Origin: Ophioderma brevispina
Lineage: Eukaryota; Echinodermata; Ophiuroidea; Amphilepidida; Ophiodermatidae
Assembly (NCBI GenBank): GCA_023653785.1
Contig: JAMKCH010072476.1
Coordinates: forward strand, 62,001-126,000
Direction of reading: 5' to 3'
DNA length: 64,000 nt
Shown here: one piece after another, positions 47,353 through 56,718 of the stretch
Layout: each line of letters opens with the position of its first letter
Numbering within the stretch: the stretch's first letter is position 1
Notes under the pieces: generated by a model
The model's database searches: none
What the model was told of the DNA's origin: nothing
What the model saw: only the letters and a program-made list of their open reading frames with translations
Translations under genes and position numbers: made by a program

Positions 47353-47397
47353 CAATCAAAGAGTACTCGTTACTGGCTAAAATTAGTACAGCACACG

Positions 47398-47446
47398 GTT
47401 TTTTTTTTTTTCGCAAAACATTTTATTTAAAAAAAAAAAAAAAAAA
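47398..47446. repeat. T run then A run
   Basis: A ~14-base T run is followed after ~20 bases by an ~18-base A run; together they can form a hairpin. Confidence 0.7.
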
Positions 47447-48060
47447 TATGACACAAAACACCATAGAATATATATGCGCTATCTACTTCGTACTTAGAAT
47501 TTCTCGAAGGTGTAAAAACAGGCCCCTGACAACTCAGGGAATTGGTGAGTACTCAGTGCACCGCCTTGGACACTTGCATCAAACTTATTTGCATATTTAC
47601 GCGATTTGTATGGTATGCCAAAGCTTAGTCATATGCGTAGCATAGCGGTTGTCTGTATGCCCATGCACTTATTGGGCCGTTGTTATGTTCTTTTGCTGTC
47701 GAAGAATGCTAATATCCAAACGCGGAAGCTCCAAACGGAGTGTGATGAAGAACGTGAAATCTGATACGGGAATCGGCAGACAACCGCAGTCTAGTGTTCG
47801 CATTGATTGTTGTTCCCCAATGACGTAAATGTTGTTCCCTGGTGAAAAACGTTGGGCCATTGTGGGATAGGAATTCGGTAAAAATGATTTCCGGTAGGAC
47901 AACCAGGATCCACGTATTGGCTAGCATTCAATTCTATACAGATACACAACGAGCATAAAAGTTAGAAGGAAAGTAAAAATGGACAGAGAAACGACTGAGG
48001 ATCGGAAGTGAGAAAGAAATAAAGAGACAACTGGTCTAACCATAGCTAAAATATCGGCAT
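47447..48060. other. no recognised gene; overlapping minus frames
   Basis: Two overlapping minus-strand frames (47669-47902 and 47709-47927) have protein-like composition, but I recognise no family. A worn exon or transposon piece is possible. Confidence 0.3.
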
Positions 48061-48278
48061 TGATGAAAGCGAAAAGTTAAACAGGCTTAAACTACCCCGG
48101 GATCAAGTCTAAGTTAACAAACGTTTTACGGACATTTCCTATACGATGTTCGGCTAAAATTTAATACAGCTTTAAAGTTCAATCATTCTGTGGAAGAATT
48201 GCATTTACTTTATCGGGCGTTTAAATTACGATTTAACCAGTGATTCGCGTTAACATCGGTGTGGAGAATACGGGTCAC
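48061..48278 (-). mobile_element. GGCCCGTATTC repeat family, copy B
   Basis: Inverse copy of 43723-43940, ending in GGAGAATACGGGTC at its right edge. The two copies are diverged and share both edges, so the edges are probably true element ends. Confidence 0.65.
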
Positions 48279-48489
48279 TGTTATTGTTCAGGAAATTCCT
48301 TCGTAACCTTCTGCCAATATATTACCGTAAAAACACAGTCTACTGTAAAAATAATGTAAATGTAATCAAAACAACTGGCAAAATTTACAGTTGTGTCTAG
48401 CTAAATCTAACTGATGAAATATAGATGTGAATTTGAATCAGGAAAACTGAAAAAGCTGTATTTTTACGGGGTGGTTTGTTGGCAGGATT

Positions 48490-48960
48490 GCTGCCAGGAC
48501 TTCTTTAAACTTTATTTCAGTATTTTTTTTTCTTTAATTTCAGTACTTAATCATGCACATGCATTGAAAATTCATGATAGTATAGGCCATAAGGCCAAAA
48601 AAAACTAATGTTTTCTCAGAAGAAATGTGAAAAATGACTAATGCGAATGTGTTTTGTTTTTTTTTTTTTGAAAAATGCTAATGCGAAATGCGTTTTTTCT
48701 TTTTTTTTTAATTGCATTTTTGGCCCACCTTTTGTTTAAATTTTTCGGCCAAATTTCTTTTTTTTCTAAATTTGTTTTACAAAAAATGACAAAGGAGAAA
48801 ACATAACAAAAAAAAAAATTATGCGGTGAAAAAGCCAATTTAAAACCTTATGCGCGCGGTCTTCTGAAGACAAACTGTTTTTTTTTTTGGCCTAATAACG
48901 TTGATATTCATTAAAAAAGCTCCATGCACTTTAAATTTAGTCATAAAGCCAGGCCTGGAA
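48490..48960. mobile_element. foldback, AT-rich, with inner tandem duplication
   Basis: AGGCCAAAAAAAACTAATG...CTCAGAAG (about 48591-48622) is mirrored by CTTCTGAAGACAAACTG...TTTTTTGGCCT (about 48861-48894). Weaker pairing extends outward to GCCAGGACTTC / GCCAGGCCTGG. Inside, GAAAAATGACTAATGCGAA and GAAAAATGCTAATGCGAA are tandem. Confidence 0.4.
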
Positions 48961-49198
48961 AATTGCGGCAATAAACTTAAAACTAGTATTAAACTGGAAT
49001 ACACTGGAATCCAGTCACTCAAAGCTTACCAGAAACTTTTTACAAATCAGGTTAGAAGCGTGTTATACCCGGGAAAATCAAAGACCCAGGATGGCCCACT
49101 TATTGCCTGGCAGGGGCGTGAGCTAGCATGGCGGGCCCGGGACAAAAACCAACTGGGGGCCCCTCGGTACAGTATGCTCGAAAAACTTTACATATAAT

Positions 49199-50180
49199 AA
49201 CCGGGAGCTAGCACACATTTGTAACACATCTCAAGTACAAAAGGTTTTGAGTGATTAAATATGTTGACAGGACTGACAGAACCCTGAAACGAAGAATTCT
49301 GGAAGTGCCGCAAGGGGGCCTTAAGGAGAGGGGGCCAAAACAAAGTTTGTACAGGGGTCAATTTGTAAATTGATCCAATCAGTTGAAAAGCACACCATGA
49401 TTATGTGTCTAACCACCCCACCCCCCCCCCCCCCCCCCCCTTAAGGATTCATAAAAGGTTTAGTTGGTAAATAGGTATCAGCGCTTAAAGTTTCAGAGTT
49501 AGAGGATAAAAACAGGCAACATCAATAAAAAGGGTCAATTTCTAGTTGTACAGGGGTCAATTTTAAATGCGCCCGATTGGATAAAAAATGGTGGCAAATT
49601 ATTGGTGGAGCTCAGTGGATTAAAAATTAAGGATAGTTTTGAGTGTCTCAAAAATGCTTGCTGGATAGCAAAAGTAGGGGGGTAAAAAGATCAAGCCCCA
49701 TGATGCAAATGGAGGTTGAACTTCTGTGCCCCCTACATTGGAAAAAAAGCACATTTAAGACAGTCAAAAACTCTATTCCTTTATTTTAATTCCTATGAAC
49801 TCCACCAATAATGCACCATTTTTTTATCCAAATCGGAGCGACTTTAAAAATTTGACCTGTACACTGAAATTGACCATTATTATGATTTTTGTGTTTGTAG
49901 CCTATAACTCTGAAAACTTTAGGCTGTACATATTTACAAACTAACCTTTTCTGAATCCTTATGGTTAGACACATAACCTGATGTGCTTTTCAACATGATG
50001 TGATCAATTAAAATTTGCCCATGTACAACTTTGTTTTGGCCACCTCTCTTAAGGCACCACTGCGGCACTTAAGAATCAAGTTCCAGGCGGTTTCCGGTCA
50101 GTCTGTCAACAATTAATCACACAAACTTTTGTAATTGAGATGTGTTAGAAATGTGTGCTAGCTCCAGGGCTATAAGTTCA
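49199..50180. mobile_element. long foldback, ~430-bp arms
   Basis: The left arm (49199-49640) and right arm (49756-50180) are inverse copies. They share GGAGCTAGCACACATTT, AACACATCTCAA, TGTTGACAG, AAGTGCCGCA, GCCAAAACAAAGTT, GAAAAGCACA, TTATGTGTCTAACCA, AAGGATTCA, TTCAGAGTTA and ATTATTGGTGGAG, all in matching order. The spacer is ~115 bp. A C run (about 49414-49440) is present only in the left arm. No transposase is encoded. Confidence 0.85.
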
Positions 50181-50733
50181 AAAGTCTCAATAATATGTCG
50201 CATATTCAGCATCGCACCCCTACTGAAATCCACGCCACCCTCACTGATCCCACGCTAATCGAAAGTATGCTTTAGTCAATAAGGGCCCCTCCATGGCCTT
50301 TAGTTTTCTTTTTTTTCTCCCACACTAGTCTCGTTTTTCTCTAGAACTGTCATCTGGTCGAGACACAAAAAAACCCATAATACAACATACATTATTCTAG
50401 ACATACTGTGCTAACATTAATTGAATAGTATGCAGGTCCTGAATTTGGTCATTGGGGTCAAATAGGTGCCAACCCACCGCGGGACCCATAAAGCTGTCCA
50501 GGGGCCCTGGTAAATGGTCATCGTAATTTTATAGCAGAATTGCCTACGTTAACATTAACATAGGGCCTCTCGCGTATCGGTATCAAATGCAGACCTGCCT
50601 ACATTGACATTATCGGTATCAGGCATTCTAGAAGGGCCCGAACTATAATACAGCGTGATAGATTACCCCCTGTTTTGAAAATTTGTAAATTTTATATTTT
50701 TATTTAACCATTCAACAAAAACAGAGCGCCTTA
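50181..50733. other. sequence between foldback and pyrimidine tract
   Basis: Imperfect direct repetition around TGCCTACRTT and TATCGGTATCA (about 50540-50625). GGGCCC phrases recur. No gene. Confidence 0.4.
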
Positions 50734-50827
50734 TTTTTCTTTCCCCTCTTTCTTCCCTCCCCTCTTCTTCTCTTTTCTTTTTTTGTTTTTTTTCTCTTCG
50801 TTCTCCCTCCACCTCTCCCTTTTTTCC
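50734..50827 (+). repeat. ~95-base polypyrimidine tract
   Basis: Almost only C and T for about 95 bases, with four or so interruptions. Such tracts can form triplex DNA; no mirror symmetry was confirmed. Confidence 0.8.
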
Positions 50828-50907
50828 AATCTCTTCTTGGGGCCCCTAAAACCTTTCGGGGCCCTTCTGACTTTGCCACTCTGTCCCTAGGTAGCTACGC
50901 CCCCTGA

Positions 50908-51344
50908 CTGCAACACACCCACTTTGGTCACTAATTACACAATCATATTGTGTTTGCCACACCATTTTTAAATATTTTCAAGATCTTACCCAACGCCAAA
51001 CGCTGTCATATAATTCTTCTTCAAAAACACAACTTCCCTGATCAATCATAGACGACTTTAACCCTATTTTTTATTTTTATTAACATGTTATTTTTATTTA
51101 AACTGGATCGAACATGTGGAAATTGACTTGTTCAATTTTAAAACAATGGCCCATCCACATATCTTTTAAAGTCAGTTCTTTTTTTTGATGTGCTTTTGAA
51201 TATTCTGTCCTGAAAATATTATTGTATTATTTTCTTCATTTGTTTGGTCTTTTCAGAAGTGTATGATGATGAATAGATTATATTAAAAAATAATACTAAT
51301 ATTGATGCTAGCGGGTGATGATGATTGATGATGAAAACAATCAT
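50908..51344. other. no recognised gene
   Basis: AT-rich; nothing recognised. Confidence 0.4.
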
Positions 51345-51475
51345 ACAATAATAAATAAATAAATAAATAAACTAATAAATAATAAATATATAAATTAATA
51401 ATTAATAAATTATAACTTAATAATTAATAAATTAATTAATAAATTAATTAATTAATAATAAATAAACATAGCAAA
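51345..51475. repeat. (AATA)n / (TTAA)-rich microsatellite
   Basis: AAATAAATAAATAAATAAAC followed by TAATAAATTAATT-type variants for ~130 bases. Confidence 0.9.
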
Positions 51476-51514
51476 CCTTCCAACCCTTGTCAGTTTCCCA
51501 AAATTACGACGAGT

Positions 51515-51622
51515 TTGAGATGATGAATGATGACGCGATGACTACGAGGACGGCCACGACGACGATGATGATGATTATGATGAGATGATGATGAATGATG
51601 AGATGACTGATGATATGATATA
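51515..51622. repeat. (GATGAT)-rich microsatellite
   Basis: GATGAT, GACGAC and GATGAATGATGA runs for ~100 bases. Confidence 0.85.
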
Positions 51623-51639
51623 AATCAATTTATCTATAT

Positions 51640-53690
51640 ATTCATACCGGTGGTCGTCTGTCTGTCTGTGTGTCGACCCGCGTCGATTTTCTCGGAGACC
51701 GGGGCCGCACGGTCCTGAACTGGGGCGGTGCCCCTTGACCGAACTAAGAACCGAGTTTGTATTGGTTTCGTGGATCAAAGGTCATCGGGGTCATATCGAG
51801 GTCCAAAGAGGTCCAATGGACCGCGCCTATTTTGCTCGGTACCACCAGAGCTGGTACTCGCACGTTTCCTACGAACTTGGTGGGTGGGTGCCCCCTTGCC
51901 TTCCGAAGACCGAGTTTGTGTCTTGGTTAGTGGATCCAAGGTCATCGAGGTACATTCAAGTCAAAAAAGGTTCAAATGGGGGTAAACATTGGTGTATGGA
52001 CATGAAACTTGGATGGGTGGGGTCGATTTTTTGAGCCGAAAATTTTGAAGGCCTCACGGGCATCAGGGTCATTCAAGGTCAATTAGGTTAAACGTTGATT
52101 TCTCTGAGACCGAGGTCGCAACGTTCCTGAAACTTGGGTAGGTTAGTGCCCTCTTGACCGTCCGAAGACGAGGTGTATTGGTTAGTGGATGTAAGTCATC
52201 AGGGGGTCCATTCATGTCAAATGGGGTAACCGTTGGTGTATCCAGACGAAACTTGGTGGGTCGGGTCGATTGTTGATGCCGAAAATTGTGAAGGTCACGG
52301 CAAGGTTATCAGGGGTATTTTCAAGGTCAAATGAGGTTCAACGTGGGTTTTCGCGGAGGGACCGAGGGTCGTACGTTCCTGAAACTTGGTGGGTGAGGCC
52401 TCTTGACGTCGGAAGACAGAGGTTGTATTGGTTAGGGGATTAAAGGTCATCAGGGGTCATTCCAAGGTCAAATGAGGTTAAAATGGGAGTTAAAACGTTG
52501 GTGTAATCAGACGAAACTTGGTGGGCGGGGTCGATGTTGATGCCGACAATTTGATTGCGTTTGTCTTAGAACCTGAGATCCGGCCGTCCCTATTTCCAAC
52601 AGAGGTACTTCAAGGTCAAATGGGGTAAACATTGGTGTATGGACATGAAACTTGGATGGGGGGTCGATTTTTGATGCCTTTTGCCCCCGACCCACAAACA
52701 TCCTTTGAAGGTCACGACAAGGTAATAAGGGGTATTCAAGGTCAAAATGAGGTTAAACGTTGATTTCCGCGGAGACGAGGGTCGCACGTTCCTGAAACTT
52801 CCGGTAGGTGAGTGAGTGCTATTGACCGTCCGAAGGACAGAGGTTGTATGGTTAGTGGATTAAAGTCATCGAGGGTCATTCAAGTCAAATGGGGTAACCG
52901 TTGGTATATCCAGACAAAACTTGGGGGGCAGGGTTGATTGTTGACGAAAATTGTGAAGTCACGACCCAAGGTCATCAGGGGTCATTCCAGGTCAAATGAG
53001 GTTCAACGTTGGTTTCTCGGAGACCGGGTCGCACGTTCTGAAACTTGGTGGGTTGAGTGCCTCTTGACCGTCCGAAGACAGAGGTTGTATTGGTTAGTGG
53101 CTGAAAGGTCATCGGGGCATTAGGTCAAATGAGGTCAATGGAGTAAATGTTGGTGTATCCAGACGAAACGGGGTGGGCGGGGCGATTGTGATGCCGAAAA
53201 TTTTGAGGTCACGACACGGATCAAAGAGGTCATTCAAGGTCAATGAGGTAAACGGTGTATGACATGAAACTTGGAGGGTCGGGTCAATGGTTGATGGCAA
53301 AAATTTGAAAGGTCATGGCAAGGTATCAGGGGTCATTCAAGGTCAAATGAGGTAAATGGTGTATGGACATGCCACTTGGAGGGTGGGGTTGCTTGTTGAT
53401 GCCAAAAATTTTGAAGGTCATGACAAGGTAATAGGGGGTCATTCAAGGTCAAAGGAGCGTCAGAGGGCGTAAAGTGGGTGTATGGGACATTGCCACTGGG
53501 GGGTGGGGGGGGCTGTTGATCCAGCAATTCTTAAAGGTCACAAGGTCATCAGGGGACCTTCAAGGTCAACTGAGAGGCAAATTGGGTAAACTTTGGTGAT
53601 TGTATCCAGACGAAACTTGGTGCGGCCACAAAATGTAAAGGTCAGACGAGGTCATCCAGGTCAAAGGACTTGAAACATGGGGGGACATCA
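51640..53690 (+). repeat. satellite of ~125-bp units rich in AGGTCA
   Basis: GAAACTTGG(T/A)GGG-like phrases recur about fifteen times at roughly 120-130-base spacing. Each is followed by GGTCATCAGGGGTCATTC, then CAAGGTCAAATGAGG or CAAATGGGGTAA. Two unit types tend to alternate: one with CGGAGACCGAGGTCGCACGT and CCGTCCGAAGACAGAGG, one with GTGTATCCAGACGAAAC and GTCGATTGTTGATGCC. This gives a ~250-bp higher-order period. A perfect AGGTCA-CA-AGGTCA lies at 53535-53548. Frames across it are shadows. Confidence 0.85.
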
Positions 53691-53693
53691 ATG

Positions 53694-53802
53694 CCAGGTG
53701 ATCGGAAACCCAAGGTGGTGATCACAAAAACCCAGGTGATGCGAAACCCAGAGAATCGCGAAATCCAGGTGATCGCGAAAACCAGGTGATCGCGAACCCG
53801 GG
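53694..53802 (+). repeat. minisatellite, ~17-bp units, GATCGCGA
   Basis: About six units of the type CCAGGTGATCGCGAAAC directly follow the satellite, increasingly regular towards the right. Confidence 0.8.
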
Positions 53803-53978
53803 AACAGCCCTCTATATATTATTATTTTTAATTTGATCTTTTTTTGGGATGCCTGTTTTTTCTGTTGTTTTTTAATTGTTTTTATCCTAAATGTATCTTT
53901 TGTGTTATAAAATTTTATTAATATAACAAGTTCTTCTAAAAAAACTGGCCTCGATGGCATAGAGAAATATGACATGGG

Positions 53979-54330
53979 TTGTTTTGCAACAAGAGGATTT
54001 CACAAATAGGTGTCCCTTAAAAAAAAAATGAAGGTTACTGATTTGGCTGATGTGAAGCTTTTCATCAAAAACATCCCAATCAAGATTAAGCTGAGCAAAT
54101 TGTTTCTTTGGTACAAAAATTGTGGAAATTTCTAATTTCTATAGGAGCAAATATGAAATTACCGCTGTTTTATATTGAATATAAGCAAATGAAAATCATT
54201 TTTTTTCTCTTTTAGGACAATTTCTGTAGCCAAATACAAGGTAAGAAATCTATTGAGTGTCTTAAGCTATATGGAAATACTATTTATGGGACACAATATT
54301 TGGGTGCCTCAAAAATCTGAGCATTTTATA
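53979..54330 (-). mobile_element. TIR-MITE family 1, copy 4 (inverted)
   Basis: Minus-strand copy of the family at 4.2, 8.8 and 11.7 kb. Diagnostic phrases are TTTTGCAACAAGAGGATTT (terminal repeat, 53984-54002), the complement of AAATTAGAAATTTCCACA, the complement of GATGAAAAGCTTCACA, and GGGTGCCTCAAAAATCT at the far end. Confidence 0.75.
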
Positions 54331-55299
54331 TTATTTTATTATAATTACGAATGGTTTATGGTTACCTGACTGACACAGTTGATAAAAGAGAAATGAAGAT
54401 ATTGTTTTTCTGCGTATAGTTATTGTTTTGAGAACTGTCCAAAAAAAAATATAATTTTATATTATTTTTTTGCATCATGGTATATGTAAATGAACGATTG
54501 GGGTGTTATCAACACTGCACATATGCATGTCTTCGTCTTAAGTTTCATCTATCTGTCATTACACTGTGTTTTATAATAAACAAAGGGCAATCGGTAAGCA
54601 ATTGTGGACTAGAAAAAAACCCTTATTCTGTATTGAAAAATTGGCATTTCAATTTCAACAACTGAGATACGATGGATCAATCGGCCAAAAAAAAAAAAAA
54701 CAACAAACAACAAGGTAGGCCTAGAGCAGTACGTTAGCGTCGAGTCAGGGCCGAGTCAGGGTGCAAAATGAAGTCATTTCGACGTCGTATCAATGTTATC
54801 GAGTAGTGTGTGGGTATTCAGCGCAGTGCGAATGACGCATTACATCTGGTCAGTGAGCGCGTGTTAGCTATAGTACGCGAATTAATAAGTCGTGTGCGCT
54901 CCTGCCAGCCTCTGGTTCAGCGGGCCTCAGGGGGCAACGGGGTATTTAGTATTTTATTTTTTTATTTTTACAATTTTAGAGGACCGAGACCTCAGAGGTA
55001 TTCCCAACAGTGGTTAACCACTTCGACTAGGGGTATCCCTCGAAACTGACCAGCACGCTTACTTGGGACAATCAGGAGTAACCACCCTTGACGCTTCTCG
55101 AAACTGGGATGGGATATACATGTACAGGTACATGGGACTCTCTGTACATTGGGGCCGACGACCTCTAAGTCCCCTCGAAGACGAGGATATTCTCGTGTTC
55201 ATTTGCCCAAGTTCAAATGAACCACGGGGATGAGCGGAATTTAGTGTTAATCAATAGTTCGTATACAAATTAAATCCATGATTGAGTACCCGATTAAAT
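54331..55299. other. no supported gene
   Basis: An ATG frame at 54672 ends in an A-rich run at a donor-like CAAG/GTAGGC, and GAGTCAGGG is repeated at about 54740-54760. Both are weak. The stretch 54960-55299 may be the body of the tRNA-headed element beside it. Confidence 0.3.
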
Positions 55300-55385
55300 C
55301 CCAGATAGGGGCCCTACCGGGGTTTGAACCGGGGCCTCCGACACAAAGGCGGAATATCCTAACCAGTGGTCACCGCTCTCCCGTA
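55300..55385 (-). repeat. tRNA-like SINE head or tRNA pseudogene
   Basis: On the minus strand: A box TGACCACTGGTTAGG (55358-55372 complement), an anticodon-like stem TTCCG..CGGAG, and B box GGTTCAAACCCC (55319-55330 complement). The T stem has one mismatch and the anticodon loop is oversized. This is the most tRNA-like of the candidates, but a working tRNA is unlikely. Confidence 0.5.
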
Positions 55386-55770
55386 AGCGAGGCGAAAGGA
55401 GTAATTCCCGTATATAGCACGATAGGGCGTAGCCTCTATCTGCAACAGTTTGAAGGGTATAAGCATAAAGTAAAACACAAGAAACTAAACTTTAAGAAAA
55501 AATAATGTAGTTAAATTTTAAAAATTCGAAATTCCCTAACATCTGTATAAAATCATTGAACAACATAATTGTACAGAAATTCAATAAAATAAAGGAATTA
55601 ATAATATTTTAAAAGTATTTTCTTCATGCTTCGGACTCTAAAGAAGACTTTGGTTTCGCTCGCCTCTATATGGCCTCGATTGTTCGCCATCGAGGCAAAA
55701 AATAATGATGTGTGAAAACATATCAGAAGTTTAATAGCTTTCCCTTATTTCTTTCTTATATTGCAACGAC
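55386..55770. other. no recognised gene; small hairpin
   Basis: GCCTCGAT (55673-55680) and ATCGAGGC (55689-55696) form an 8-bp stem with an 8-base loop. Confidence 0.4.
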
Positions 55771-55771
55771 G

Positions 55772-55829
55772 AGCACTCAATCAAATCCCGGAAATCCAAA
55801 GATTTACATCCGGGATTTTATGAGTGTGC
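55772..55829. repeat. ~58-nt imperfect hairpin
   Basis: AAATCCCGGA (55783-55792) pairs exactly with TCCGGGATTT (55809-55818), and the stem continues with small bulges through GCACTCA / TGAGTGT. The size resembles a small-RNA precursor, but a MITE stub is equally possible. Confidence 0.4.
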
Positions 55830-56049
55830 ACTTGTTACTCAAAATCATATTTTCAGATCGGATGCTAAAGTAGTGAATTCCATTAATTTTATAGAAGAAG
55901 AATAACTACACTGTAGTTCCCAATGACCATAAACACAATAGGAAGTATCCGATTATTTGACTGGTGGCAAACAAAATGTTAAAATAATGAAATAGTACCC
56001 AATTTGTTATTTTTAAGAGTAATTATCACTACGCAATGGTTGTTGCGGT

Positions 56050-56140
56050 TCATATATCCCAATCAAAAGTGCGTGGGGTATTGGTCCGGTGGAAAACCCC
56101 CTCGGGATAGATAAATCTGAAAGCCAAATTACGGAACAAA
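56050..56140 (+). promoter_or_regulatory. candidate promoter with two CCAAT motifs
   Basis: CCAATCA at about 56058-56064 and the inverse ATTGG at about 56079-56083 lie 60-80 bases upstream of the candidate start codon. No clear TATA. NF-Y type boxes in this arrangement are common in animal promoters. Confidence 0.25.
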
Positions 56141-56202
56141 ATGTCGAATGCAGATCTGGAAAATTACAGCAATGCTACGAAAGGAGATTACAGTGCCATC
56201 AG
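56141..56202 (+). CDS. candidate first coding exon, unknown protein
   Basis: ATG in a good context (GGAACAAAATGTC) opens 20 codons (MSNADLENYS...) and part of a 21st, ending at a consensus donor CAG/GTAAGC after 56202. The composition is hydrophilic, like a cytoplasmic N-terminus, and faintly like the cap of an ankyrin-type repeat (ATKGDYSAI), but I would not assign a family. The phase fits the exon proposed at 56658. The overlapping minus frame 56129-56329 has no support. Confidence 0.3.
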
Positions 56203-56657
56203 GTAAGCTTATTTGGTTTTTACTGGCTTCCAACATGGTTGTTGCTCGAATTGAAAACAATACGGTGGTAAAGTAAAACGGAAGCCAGATACCCGTGTAT
56301 ATTGGCCGTGTGTTGCGTTGGTCGTGCATGTACCTACGTATGCAAACTGAGTTTTTTTTAAATGGCCATTACTCGGGATTCCTACTCCATCAAAACACCA
56401 AGTGTTGTTATTCCTCAATCTGTATGTTCGTTCACTTATGATCACTGATTAAAAATTTTACAGGTAGTATTTAACTATCTGATATTCAAATATGCAGTGT
56501 TGTATGTATTGTAGTTGTGTCATTTTGTGTAAAAGGTTTATAGTAATTACGCCGGTACATCTGAGCTCGTTCCAATGTCTACAATTGTCCTGTGCAACGT
56601 AACTTTTCCTACTCGCATTCCGATTCTCATCCACATCCCCATCTCTTTTTCTTACAG

Positions 56658-56718
56658 ATCCTGGGGCCAAATGAAAAATGATCCACAGTTAGTCTTTAAA
56701 TATATAATTTCGTACTAA
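56658..56718 (+). CDS. candidate second exon, in phase, ends in stop
   Basis: A good polypyrimidine tract and CTTACAG acceptor (ending 56657) precede this segment. Joined to 56141-56202 it continues in frame for about 20 codons (starting at the split codon, then SWGQMKNDPQ...) to TAA at 56716-56718. That would make a ~40-residue protein. The exon could instead have a donor I did not recognise. Confidence 0.2.

Larger units (their letters stand above)
49110..50907. mobile_element. outer element with CAGGGGCGTGAGC / GTAGCTACGCCCCCTG ends (candidate)
   Basis: CAGGGGCGTGAGCTAGC near 49112 and the inverse of GCTACGCCCCCTGAC near 50893 are imperfect inverted termini. GGGCCC-rich sequence lies inside both. 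It would enclose the long foldback and a pyrimidine tract. The alignment of ends is short, so this call is tentative. Confidence 0.35.
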
